Source of the DNA: a virus
Direction: 5' to 3' (one strand)
IMG/VR virus record: IMGVR_UViG_3300050821_000611
Coordinates: 1-44,557 of that record
Length of the DNA: 44,557 nucleotides
The notes beneath the pieces are model-generated. The model did not search any database. It had not been told where the DNA came from and saw only the letters and a list, made by a program, of their open reading frames with translations. A program made the position numbers and the translations under genes. The stretch's first letter is position 1. Every line of letters begins with the position of its first letter. Shown here in pieces: positions 1 through 7,279 of the stretch.

Positions 1-97
1 TTGAAGGTTGAACCAAGGTGTACTATGGCCTCCGCCATGTGACATTGCACTGCATCCACTGGTCTAGACCACTCATGTCAACAGACTGTTGAAGCAT
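1..97. repeat. 97-bp direct terminal repeat, left copy
   Basis: Bases 1-97 are identical to 44461-44557. The genome is either circular in the assembly (the repeat being the overlap of a circular contig) or has short direct terminal repeats. The unit length is 44,460 bp either way. The repeat carries one copy of the palindromic repeat described at 51-157. Confidence 0.95.
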
Positions 98-157
98 GCG
101 TGTGCATGGATGGCTATACGCTCGCATGCATGGTCATGCATCCACTGGTCTAGACCA
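51..157. repeat. paired 21-bp direct repeats with a perfect 12-bp palindrome
   Basis: The same 21 bases occur at 51-71 and 137-157. Each contains TGGTCTAGACCA, which is its own reverse complement (60-71 and 146-157). Start-to-start spacing is 86 bp. A shortened relative, TCTAGAC, lies at 632-638. A repeated palindrome in a gene-free region next to the late operon is what a dimeric regulator or origin-binding protein would use. The binding protein is not known. Confidence 0.75.
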
Positions 158-463
158 ATCTGGCCATGGTCGGCAGCTGGCATGGGCAAGTCAAGTTAGG
201 TTAGGCTTGCCTGGGCAGGGTGGGCATGGGCATGCCAGGTATGGCAGGGTTAGGTTAGGCTATCCTGACCTGGCGACCCGGGGCATGTTTAATCCGGGCT
301 TGTGAGTGAGTGTGAGTCCCCCCTAAAGTGCTGCATAGGTAGTGTGACCTGCATCACATTTGATATGCTACCTACACGCACGACCCTTGGTACGTAAGGG
401 CTGTAAAGTCTTTACCAAACCTTTACCTTTCCACCTGTCCGAAAAACCGGAAAATCACACGTA

Positions 464-471
464 TATATAGT
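464..471 (+). promoter_or_regulatory. possible -10 element (TATATAGT)
   Basis: A TATATAGT run in GC-richer surroundings resembles a -10 element reading rightward toward the terminase gene. I see no matching TTGACA-like -35 at the usual distance, so this is either an unusual promoter dependent on a phage factor or an AT-rich accident. Confidence 0.3.
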
Positions 472-563
472 GAGGGATGTTTCTTCAGCCAGCAGGGACC
501 GGTGTAGGTCACCAGAGGCGTAGTGCTGAAGGCAACACTTGACACGCTCAAGCCCCTACGGAT

Positions 564-593
564 TTGACAGGTGTGCTCTAGGTACGCTACACT
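564..593 (+). promoter_or_regulatory. predicted late promoter, TTGACA-N18-TACACT
   Basis: TTGACA (564-569) is followed after 18 bases by TACACT (588-593), a near-consensus housekeeping-sigma promoter reading rightward. Transcription would begin near 600. It would then cross the repeat block at 618-697 and two hairpins before reaching the terminase gene at 799. It is the most convincing promoter ahead of the late operon. Confidence 0.6.
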
Positions 594-617
594 TCCATGT
601 CTTCCTATACATTCTTA

Positions 618-697
618 CATGTCTAAACATGTCTAGACTGTTAAGCATGTCTAAGAGGAAACCCCCTAAGGGGTTTCCTGTTAAACATGTTAGACAT
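618..697 (+). repeat. CATGTCTA repeats around a strong hairpin
   Basis: CATGTCTA occurs at 618-625, 628-635 and 646-653, with a partial inverted copy at 691-697. Between them lies a perfect 10-bp stem (656-665 with 670-679) closed by a 4-base loop CTAA. No U-run follows, so it is more likely an attenuator, binding-site cluster or RNA-processing hairpin than a simple terminator. Confidence 0.6.
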
Positions 698-757
698 TAT
701 CAAATCCCTTTCAAGCCTGTACAAGCCTGTCCTCCAGGGAATCCCTCCCCCGTTCCC

Positions 758-786
758 AAGCGAAGCGCCTAGAGCGCTTCGTTCTT
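758..786 (+). terminator. terminator-like hairpin just upstream of terminase
   Basis: CGAAGCGC (761-768) pairs perfectly with GCGCTTCG (774-781) around a 5-base loop, and is followed by TTCTT. It sits between the promoter at 564-593 and the terminase start. It could attenuate the late operon or end a short upstream RNA of about 180 bases. The pyrimidine tail is short, so termination would probably be partial. Confidence 0.5.
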
Positions 787-798
787 AACATCCTAGTC

Positions 799-2772
799 AT
801 GACCACTCATGAGTGCCCGATGGTCGGAGACCAATGGCACACATTACCATTGGAAGAGTTCCTCTTGGCAATCCGACAGTTGACCACGCCCGAGAAGAAG
901 CGGGCTTTCCTAAAGCTCGCCCAGGCAGGTCTTCCAAGGATGAAGGCTTACGCCGAGGTGGGCATCACCGCCCAGGCTTGCGACTACTGGCGACGCTCGG
1001 ACCCCGAGTTCCGAGCGAGCGATGACAGGATCAAACTGGTACGCCAGGAGATCATGCCAGAGGCCAGGGAGTCCATGCCGGACTTCGAAGAGTTCTGTAT
1101 GAAGTACCTTGATACCAAGCTCTTCAATCACCACCTTCAGTGGGTGGATCTACTGGAGGGCCGGGAGCCGAGGAACCTGCATCCCAGTCAGCAGTACTTC
1201 ACCGGCACTAACCCTGACTTCATCCTGATCAATACTCCGCCGGAGCATGCGAAGAGTACGACGATCACGGTGAACTACGTAACGTACAGGATCTGCCAGG
1301 ACCCGAACATCCGTGTCATCATCGTCTCCCAGACTCAGGAGATGGCCAAGAGGTTCCTTCGGGCGATCAAGGACCGGCTGGCATCTCCGAACCCGAACTA
1401 CCGTAAGCTCCAGATTGACTTCGCTCCGGATGGCGGATTCGATGCCAACTCGGCCGCTTGGACGGCCGACTCAATCTATGTGAACCCTGAGCTTCGTGAC
1501 TCGGGTGAGGCAAGCCCTACGGTTCAGGCTCTCGGTATTGGTGGTCAGATCTACGGTTCGCGATGTGACCTCATGATCTTCGATGACACCGTGACCAACA
1601 AGAATGCCCATGACTACATCAAGCAGATGGACTGGATGCAGCGTGAGGTATACAACCGCAACTCACAGTTCGGTGCCAAGATGCTTCTCATTGGAACCAG
1701 GCTCGCTCCCACCGATCTGTACGGTGAGATCGTCAAGCCTGAGTACTACAATGATGAAGAGTCCCCGTGGACGTACCTGAGCCAGCCTGCCGTACTTGAG
1801 TACGCTGACAATCCCGATGACTGGGTTACACTCTGGCCAAGGACCAACCGTCCACCGGTTTCCCTGTCCGGGAAGAGTGAAGTGACTCTTGGTGAAGACG
1901 GACTGTATCCCATGTGGAACGGCAAGGCGCTCCGAAAGCGCCGTGCCTCCATGTCCCCCAGGAACTGGGCCCTCGTCTACCAGCAGGAGAAGGTTGTCGA
2001 TGATGCGATCTTCGGGCAGAAGGCCGTCATGGGTTCTGTGGATAACGCTCGTCAGCCTGGCCCCATGGGCGGCGGCACAGTTGGTGGTCGTGACAATGGT
2101 ATTGAGGGTTGTTATGTCGTAGGCGGTTTCGACCCTGCAATGACAGGCCATAGTGCAGCTGTCGTGATTGCCATGGACCGGCGCACCGGAGTGCGCTGGG
2201 TTCTGGATGTGTGGAACAAGGCGCACTGCAAGCCTGATGACCTCTTTGACAAGATCAAAGAGTGGACGGTGAAGTACCGGATGAATGAGTGGCGTATCGA
2301 GAAGAACGCCATGAACCTGATGGTGACGCAGAACCGGGAGATCCGGTCCTTCCTGGCGACCAGAGGTTGCCTTCTGAGGGAGCACTTCACTGGCTCCAAT
2401 AAGTGGGATAGCGACTTCGGAGTCGCGTCCATGTCCATGCTGTTCGACGGATGGGAACAGAAGAAGCAGCTCATCCGCCTGCCCAATAAGTCTGCCGAGG
2501 GTGTTCGTGCTCTGATCGAGCAGCTCACCACGTGGGAGCCTGACCCGCCTGGCACTCGGACCAAGCGCAAGACAGACTGTGTCATGGCTCTGTGGTTCGC
2601 GGAGATTCGCTGCCGCGAACTGGTTGATGAAGTAAGCCAGCAGGAAGAGTTCCATGCCAAGAACCCCTGGCTCAGTGAACGTGACAGGAACAAGCAGTCA
2701 GTGATTGACCTTGACTACATGGCTCAATCGGCAATGCACGGAGAATCTACTATGGACTGGTGGTCGGGGTGA
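799..2772 (+). CDS. terminase large subunit with N-terminal HTH
   Basis: This is the DNA-packaging motor: ATPase plus headful or site-specific nuclease. A divergent Walker A (PPEHAKST, residues 147-154) and Walker B (DLMIFDD, 257-263) mark the ATPase. The RNase-H-fold nuclease residues look like D445 in GGFDPAMTG, E501 in WRIEKN and D593 in KRKTD. At 657 residues it is longer than usual. The extra N-terminus (about 36-72) reads like the helix-turn-helix of a small terminase subunit, ending WRRSDPEF. No separate small subunit is visible. ATG 799 is the first start after an in-frame stop, but no ribosome-binding site is recognisable before it. Confidence 0.93.
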   Translation: MTTHECPMVGDQWHTLPLEEFLLAIRQLTTPEKKRAFLKLAQAGLPRMKAYAEVGITAQACDYWRRSDPEFRASDDRIKLVRQEIMPEARESMPDFEEFCMKYLDTKLFNHHLQWVDLLEGREPRNLHPSQQYFTGTNPDFILINTPPEHAKSTTITVNYVTYRICQDPNIRVIIVSQTQEMAKRFLRAIKDRLASPNPNYRKLQIDFAPDGGFDANSAAWTADSIYVNPELRDSGEASPTVQALGIGGQIYGSRCDLMIFDDTVTNKNAHDYIKQMDWMQREVYNRNSQFGAKMLLIGTRLAPTDLYGEIVKPEYYNDEESPWTYLSQPAVLEYADNPDDWVTLWPRTNRPPVSLSGKSEVTLGEDGLYPMWNGKALRKRRASMSPRNWALVYQQEKVVDDAIFGQKAVMGSVDNARQPGPMGGGTVGGRDNGIEGCYVVGGFDPAMTGHSAAVVIAMDRRTGVRWVLDVWNKAHCKPDDLFDKIKEWTVKYRMNEWRIEKNAMNLMVTQNREIRSFLATRGCLLREHFTGSNKWDSDFGVASMSMLFDGWEQKKQLIRLPNKSAEGVRALIEQLTTWEPDPPGTRTKRKTDCVMALWFAEIRCRELVDEVSQQEEFHAKNPWLSERDRNKQSVIDLDYMAQSAMHGESTMDWWSG

Positions 2773-3083
2773 GTGAGCGAGGAGACAGGGCCAGCGATAA
2801 GCTGGCCTCATTCGTAGGTTCCTGGAGGTTCGTTCTACTTCAGAGCATCTTCCTGGCAATCTGGTTCGCTGTCAATATGATGGTCAAGGTTCTCGCCTGG
2901 GACCCTTACCCGTTCATCCTTGCCAATCTGTTCATGAGTGCGGAGGCCGCCTTCACTGCCCCGATCATCATGATGTCCCAGAACCGGGCCGCCAATGCGG
3001 ACCGGCGTACCCTGCAATCCGACCTTAGTACAGATGAGCAGTCGCTTGAGATCCTCAAGCGCATTGAGGAGAAACTCAAGTGA
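2769..3083 (+). CDS. DUF1003-like membrane protein, putative holin
   Basis: About 104 residues with two membrane segments (near 17-37 and 46-70), then a hydrophilic, charged C-terminus. The stretch DPYPFILANLFMS followed by APIIMMSQNR matches what I know of the DUF1003 family. Position directly before an endolysin suggests the holin or an accessory lysis membrane protein. I chose GTG 2769 because it overlaps the terminase stop as GTGA; an in-frame GTG at 2760 is possible. The next gene also overlaps it as GTGA. Confidence 0.8.
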   Translation: MSERGDRASDKLASFVGSWRFVLLQSIFLAIWFAVNMMVKVLAWDPYPFILANLFMSAEAAFTAPIIMMSQNRAANADRRTLQSDLSTDEQSLEILKRIEEKLK

Positions 3084-3838
3084 TCGCAAGCTGGACCTTT
3101 GATCCGGTCAAGAACTTCACACCGGATGGCCAGGATCGGGTTCTCGGCCTGGTTGTCCATATCATGGATGGCTCATTCGATGGAACCAAGTCCTGGTTCA
3201 ATAACCCTCAGTCCCAGGCATCCAGTCATTTCGGTACCCGCAAGGATGGGTATGCCGAGCAGTGGGTTGACACCAAGAACCGTGCTTGGGCGCAGATGTC
3301 CGGGAACCACGACTATCTGAGTGTTGAGAACGAGGGACTTGGTGGTGCCAGTCTCACGGATGGCCAGCTCTCCCGTGTTGCCGAGATTCTTGCATTCGTT
3401 CACAAGGCTTACGGTGTTCCGATTCAGATCGCCAATTCAGTTGGTGATCAGGGCCTCGCTTGGCATGGAATGGGCGGCAATGCCTGGGGTGGTCACTTTG
3501 ACTGCCCTGGCGATCCTGTCCGCGCACAGTTCCCCGAGATCATCAAGCGCGCTCAGGCCATCTTCAATCCGGTTCCCGCTCCGACCATCGCCCGCTATCA
3601 GGTGACCATCGATGGTCAGACGTATGGCTATGGTGCAAGCGGTCCTCAGGTGACCGCAGTCGGTGAGGCCCTCGTCAAGGCTGGCTTCGGTTCTCACTAC
3701 AAGGTGGGACCTGGACCCGACTGGACCGATGCCGATACTCTGAACTACGAGGATTACCAGAATAGCCTTGGCTACACCGGCTCCGATGCCGATGGCGTTC
3801 CCGGTCCGACTTCGCTTCACCGACTGCTTGGCCAGTGA
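3080..3838 (+). CDS. endolysin: N-acetylmuramoyl-L-alanine amidase
   Basis: 252 residues. The N-terminal domain (about 1-160) is a zinc amidase of the Amidase_2/PGRP fold: an early His in VVHIMDG (H27), and a late block WHGMGG...GHFDCPGD carrying H129, H139 and C142 for zinc binding and catalysis. It would cut the bond between MurNAc and L-Ala in host peptidoglycan. The C-terminus (about 170-252) resembles a cell-wall-binding module I associate with Streptomyces phages and secreted proteins, with NSLGYTGSDADGVPG as its signature. No signal peptide is visible, so release would need the holin. The start is a GTG overlapping the previous stop. Confidence 0.92.
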   Translation: MIASWTFDPVKNFTPDGQDRVLGLVVHIMDGSFDGTKSWFNNPQSQASSHFGTRKDGYAEQWVDTKNRAWAQMSGNHDYLSVENEGLGGASLTDGQLSRVAEILAFVHKAYGVPIQIANSVGDQGLAWHGMGGNAWGGHFDCPGDPVRAQFPEIIKRAQAIFNPVPAPTIARYQVTIDGQTYGYGASGPQVTAVGEALVKAGFGSHYKVGPGPDWTDADTLNYEDYQNSLGYTGSDADGVPGPTSLHRLLGQ

Positions 3839-4107
3839 TCATGACTACCGTAGTCGTGGTACCTAAGCCATCCCCTCCCCCGCCCCCTTCCCTCTTTCGT
3901 AGTCTTTACTTCAGGCGCCAGGATCTCATGACGGGCAATGATGTAGCCCTTCTCCAGAAGAAGCTCAATGGCGCCGGAGCAAGTCTGGTCACTGCTGGAC
4001 TCTTCGACCCGAAGACCCTGTCGGCAGTCAAGGACTATCAGCAGTCCCATGATCTTCAGGTCGATGGGATCGTAGGCCCACTCACTTGGGCTTCTCTTTG
4101 GAGCTAG
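3835..4107 (+). CDS. free-standing peptidoglycan-binding domain protein
   Basis: 90 residues. After a proline-rich N-terminus (PSPPPPPS) comes a PG_binding_1-type repeat: DVALLQKKLNGAGA, then KTLSAVKDYQQSHDLQVDG and GPLTWASL. No catalytic domain is attached. It overlaps the amidase stop (GTG 3835; ATG 3841 is an alternative). It may be a targeting subunit that assembles with the amidase, or a split-off part of a once longer lysin. Confidence 0.85.
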   Translation: MIMTTVVVVPKPSPPPPPSLFRSLYFRRQDLMTGNDVALLQKKLNGAGASLVTAGLFDPKTLSAVKDYQQSHDLQVDGIVGPLTWASLWS

Positions 4108-4110
4108 TCC

Positions 4111-5928
4111 ATGCGCTCTCTTGATGAGATTGCCCGAAAGGTCAAGGCGCTCAAGGATGCCAATCGCGAACGCGATCAGCGGAACCGAGATGTCCACGAT
4201 GTTCGTTCGGGTGATATCGACACGGTGATCCCGGGGTCCATGCCTGATGCATGGCCCCGGCCCGTTGTTGCCAACATGATCGACACCACTGCTCGTGACA
4301 CATCTGAAGTCATGGGCCAGATGCCTAGCATCAACTGCACCAACTCTCTCCAGACAAGTGACCGCAGTAAGAAGTTCTCCAGTAAGCGCACCAAGATGGC
4401 CAACCACTATGTGATTGCCTCAAGGCTTCCAGCTGGAGAGCAGGTTAAGTTCTGCGATCACTACCTGTCCTTCGGTATGGCCGTCTACTCCATTGAGCCG
4501 GACTTCGATATGAAGACTCCGATCATGCGAGTAGAGAATCCGATGGGAGCTTATCCAGAGTTCGATCTGTTCGGAAGGCTTAAGTCCTACTCGCGCGTCT
4601 GGCGCGAGGAGGCTATCTCGCTGGTTGCCAAGTATCCAGGTCTCATGCGTACACTCCGGAAGCAGAACGCTTCCGGGTACGGCAATGACGAAGGATGGGC
4701 AGAGCGGGAGATTGAAGTCTGCAAGTACATGGACAATGATCAGATCGTCATGTACCTTCCGTCTCACAGCAACCGCCTGGTTGACCAGATGGAAAACCCG
4801 ATGGGTAAGCTGACTGTCTCCATTGCGATCCGTCCATCGTTCGATCACGAGATTCGTGGCGCATTCGATGATGCGATCTGGGTTTACCTTGCCAAGAGCC
4901 GTATGGCAATGCTGGGGCTTGAGGCCACAGAAAAGGCCGTACGTGCTCCTCTGGCAGTTCCTCGTGATCTTCAGCGGATGGTCTTCGGCGGTGATGCAGT
5001 TCTCCGTACCGACAGCCCGGAGAAGATCAAGTATGTCGGTATTGACATGCCGCAGTTCGCAGCACAGGAAGCCCAGAATATGGAGCGAGAGCTTAGGCTC
5101 TCGACCCGAACTCCTGAATCCAGGACTGGTGCAGTCAATGCGAACATCATTACAGGCAAGGGCATTGAGGCCCTCCAGGGTGGCTTCGATACTGTCATCA
5201 CCACTGGACAGCAGGTAATCGGCCAAGCTCTCAAGCGTGCCCTTGAGTACGCGTTCGAGATGGACGAGAAGCTCTGGCCGGATGAAAAGAAGACCATTCG
5301 CGGAATGGTCCAAGGTGCACCCTTCGAAGAGACCTACGTCCCTTCGAAGGACATTGGAGGCAACTATCTCGTTGATGTCGCATACGGGTTCGCTGCTGGA
5401 CAGGACCCGGCCAGGGCCATCGTTGCCATGCTTCAGCTCCGTGGAGATAATCTAGTCTCCCGGGACTTTGTTATGCGTCAGCTTCCAATGGACATCGATG
5501 TAGTCCAGATGCAAACCCAGATCGACAACGAGCAGTTTGAGGATGCGCTCAAGTCTGGACTCCAGGGTCTCATGCAGTCCATTCCCCAGATGGCACAGCA
5601 GGGCATGGACCCCATGGATACCATCGTCAAGGTTGCTGAGATCATCAAACTGCGAGAGCAGGGCAAGCCAATCCATGACGCCATCTTCCAGGCATACAAG
5701 CCCAAGGAGGCCCCACAGGGGGCCTCTGCCGGTCCAGAGCAGCAAGGTGGACCAATGGGCCAGGGTGGCCCTCCAGGCGCTCCACAGGGCCCTCCAGGGG
5801 CTCACGGAGCTGCACCGGGTCAAGGTGGTCCAACGGGGATGGATATGATGCAGCTCCTATCCAGCATGAAGAGTACTGGCGGAGCACCCGTCATGACATC
5901 CAGAACTAGGCGACAGGTTCCCATCTAA
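4111..5928 (+). CDS. portal protein
   Basis: 605 residues, following terminase and lysis genes. The N-terminus (PVVANMIDTTARDTSEVMGQMPSI as separate short motifs) and overall length are typical of the portal proteins of actinobacteriophages. Twelve copies would form the ring at the capsid vertex through which DNA is packaged. The C-terminal 60-70 residues are low complexity, rich in Gly, Pro and Gln, and may reach into the capsid or neck. ATG 4111 lies 3 bases past the previous stop, with GGAG nearby. Confidence 0.85.
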   Translation: MRSLDEIARKVKALKDANRERDQRNRDVHDVRSGDIDTVIPGSMPDAWPRPVVANMIDTTARDTSEVMGQMPSINCTNSLQTSDRSKKFSSKRTKMANHYVIASRLPAGEQVKFCDHYLSFGMAVYSIEPDFDMKTPIMRVENPMGAYPEFDLFGRLKSYSRVWREEAISLVAKYPGLMRTLRKQNASGYGNDEGWAEREIEVCKYMDNDQIVMYLPSHSNRLVDQMENPMGKLTVSIAIRPSFDHEIRGAFDDAIWVYLAKSRMAMLGLEATEKAVRAPLAVPRDLQRMVFGGDAVLRTDSPEKIKYVGIDMPQFAAQEAQNMERELRLSTRTPESRTGAVNANIITGKGIEALQGGFDTVITTGQQVIGQALKRALEYAFEMDEKLWPDEKKTIRGMVQGAPFEETYVPSKDIGGNYLVDVAYGFAAGQDPARAIVAMLQLRGDNLVSRDFVMRQLPMDIDVVQMQTQIDNEQFEDALKSGLQGLMQSIPQMAQQGMDPMDTIVKVAEIIKLREQGKPIHDAIFQAYKPKEAPQGASAGPEQQGGPMGQGGPPGAPQGPPGAHGAAPGQGGPTGMDMMQLLSSMKSTGGAPVMTSRTRRQVPI

Positions 5929-6146
5929 TGAAGCCGACCGTTGGTCGAATTGTGCATTACACCAGCTTTGGCACTCCTGGCGGAGAGTATGGCCAGGAGT
6001 GCCGGGCTGCAATCGTTACCTGTGCCAATGATCACACCATCGGACTTGCCATCCTGAATCCCACTGGGATGTTCTTCAATGATGAGATCTATGAAGGAAA
6101 GTATTCCACTGATGGTGGAACCTGGCACTGGCCGGAGCGAGCCTGA
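5928..6146 (+). CDS. conserved small phage protein, unknown
   Basis: 72 residues, starting KPTVGRIVHYTSFGTPGGEY. I have met this opening in small proteins of actinobacteriophages, but no function is established to my knowledge. It is compact and beta-rich by eye, with two Cys and a Trp-rich end. ATG overlaps the portal stop (TAATG), and its own stop overlaps the next start (TGATG), so translation is coupled. Confidence 0.8.
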   Translation: MKPTVGRIVHYTSFGTPGGEYGQECRAAIVTCANDHTIGLAILNPTGMFFNDEIYEGKYSTDGGTWHWPERA

Positions 6147-6304
6147 TGCCTGAAGACAATCCGTGCACTTACGCACGAACCATCGGGAGTCCAGTTAAAT
6201 GGCAGACCGATTCCAATGGCCTGACGGTCTGTGTTTACTGTCACGCCAAGGATCACAACCCACCGGCTGATGCCAAGCCAGCAGCCAAAACCCTAAGGAA
6301 GTAA
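6146..6304 (+). CDS. 52-residue Cys/His microprotein
   Basis: A short gene between two coupled neighbours. The protein starts MPEDNPCTYAR and contains C7, then C29-x2-C32-H33 and H37, a plausible single zinc site; the tail is Pro/Ala/Lys-rich. ATG overlaps the upstream stop as TGATG. Function unknown. Its Cys pattern recalls the microproteins of the leftward operon, though the sequence is different. Confidence 0.7.
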   Translation: MPEDNPCTYARTIGSPVKWQTDSNGLTVCVYCHAKDHNPPADAKPAAKTLRK

Positions 6305-6306
6305 GC

Positions 6307-6648
6307 ATGGCTACCGATGGAATGACTATTGACGGCTCGGAGATGCCTGGTCATCACGTCATGAACGCTGAGGCGTCTACCGCCAACAGCGAGGTTCCCG
6401 ATGAGGCCAATCTCGGTGGACTGAATGACATGTTCCCGCAGCACCCCAAGGTTGGTCCCTGGTATACCCTAATGGGCACCGATGCCAAGCCGTGGGAGCT
6501 TGAGGTTCTTGAGTCTCACGCCACTGGCGACACCCGACACCAGACTGTTACCAAGTCTCCCGCATGGGAGTCTACTACCATCGTCTCGACTGGCGTTACT
6601 CGTGGTGGCTCCAGCGAGTTCGGCGAGTCCGATCTTCCCAATCACTAG
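6307..6648 (+). CDS. unknown protein
   Basis: 113 residues, acidic, rich in Thr, Ser and Gly, with no membrane segment or recognisable motif. The start is supported by GGAAG 6 bases upstream. Placement between the portal and the giant virion protein suggests a minor virion or assembly role, but nothing in the sequence proves it. Confidence 0.75.
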   Translation: MATDGMTIDGSEMPGHHVMNAEASTANSEVPDEANLGGLNDMFPQHPKVGPWYTLMGTDAKPWELEVLESHATGDTRHQTVTKSPAWESTTIVSTGVTRGGSSEFGESDLPNH

Positions 6649-6665
6649 AGTAAAGGGGGCTGCTA

Positions 6666-7094
6666 ATGCCCGGCCAACCTGTATCGGGTCCTGGTAAGTT
6701 CTCTCAGAGAACTGACAAGCAGCCCATTGCATCTCTGGATAACGCCAACTATGGCGAACAGAAGGATTACAAGCAGCTCCAGCAGGATGCTCCAGTAGCG
6801 GCGGCCCCTCAAGGGCCGCCCGCCGGAGGTGGCATGGACTTCAGTAGCATGTTCGGTAGTGCTGCCAATCGGGTTGTTCCGATGGATGCAGAATCAACTC
6901 AACCGAATGTGCCCGTGACCAACGGCGCCTCCATGGGCGCCGGAGCGGGGACTGAAGCGCTAGGACTACAGAGTGGAAAGACTGATCTCAAGGCCATGGC
7001 TTCACAGCTGCCGGTCATCGAGTTCATGGCCAATCAGCCCAATGCATCCTGGGGTCTGAGGAACCTTGTCCGCCAGATTAAGGGGGCGATGTAA
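6666..7094 (+). CDS. unknown low-complexity protein
   Basis: 142 residues. The N-terminal two thirds are Pro/Ala/Gly-rich and probably disordered. The C-terminal 40 residues (SQLPVIEFMANQPNASWG, then LRNLVRQIKGAM) are more ordered and amphipathic. The pattern fits a virion assembly or packaged accessory protein. A strong purine-rich ribosome-binding site (AAAGGGGG) precedes ATG 6666. A palindrome lies inside the gene at 6801-6819. Confidence 0.75.
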   Translation: MPGQPVSGPGKFSQRTDKQPIASLDNANYGEQKDYKQLQQDAPVAAAPQGPPAGGGMDFSSMFGSAANRVVPMDAESTQPNVPVTNGASMGAGAGTEALGLQSGKTDLKAMASQLPVIEFMANQPNASWGLRNLVRQIKGAM

Positions 7095-7279
7095 TGACAG
7101 TCCCTCCTGACTACATCTACCCCGGTCAGGCGTTCGATGAACTGGGATCTCTCGCCACCCTGATGCCGAACTATCCACGCCTAGCCCTTGATCTGTCAGC
7201 AACTCCAGGATCAAGGAATGTCATTAACGTTCTGTCTCGATCCATATTCCAATCCGGGATATCACCTTACGGAGAATGA
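7094..7279 (+). CDS. 61-residue unknown protein
   Basis: Starts at an ATG overlapping the previous stop (TAATG) and itself overlaps the next gene by 4 bases (ATGA). No recognisable domain. The coupling to the giant virion gene suggests the two are made in a fixed ratio. Confidence 0.7.
   Translation: MTVPPDYIYPGQAFDELGSLATLMPNYPRLALDLSATPGSRNVINVLSRSIFQSGISPYGE

Larger units (their letters stand above)
1..463. other. gene-free left-end region with short repeats
   Basis: I see no credible gene here; the open frames have no ribosome-binding site and no protein-like composition. The stretch is rich in short repeats: a 21-bp direct repeat (51-71 and 137-157), GTTAGGTTAGGCT at 195-207 and again at 249-261, and several GGGCATG/GCATGCC inverted blocks. 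Taken with the gene-free right end (43691-44460), about 1.5 kb across the circular junction is non-coding. This is the best candidate for the replication origin, packaging site and late-gene control region. Confidence 0.7.

Noticed and set aside
96-305. 69-residue open frame at the left end
   Set aside because: His/Gly/Arg-rich composition, no ribosome-binding site, and it lies across short DNA repeats, so it is a by-product of repetitive sequence.
539-772. 77-residue frame before the terminase gene
   Set aside because: It begins inside promoter-like sequence, crosses two hairpins and has no protein-like character.
1663-2655. 330-residue minus-strand frame inside the terminase gene
   Set aside because: Antisense shadow of a gene with clear motifs; no start signal.
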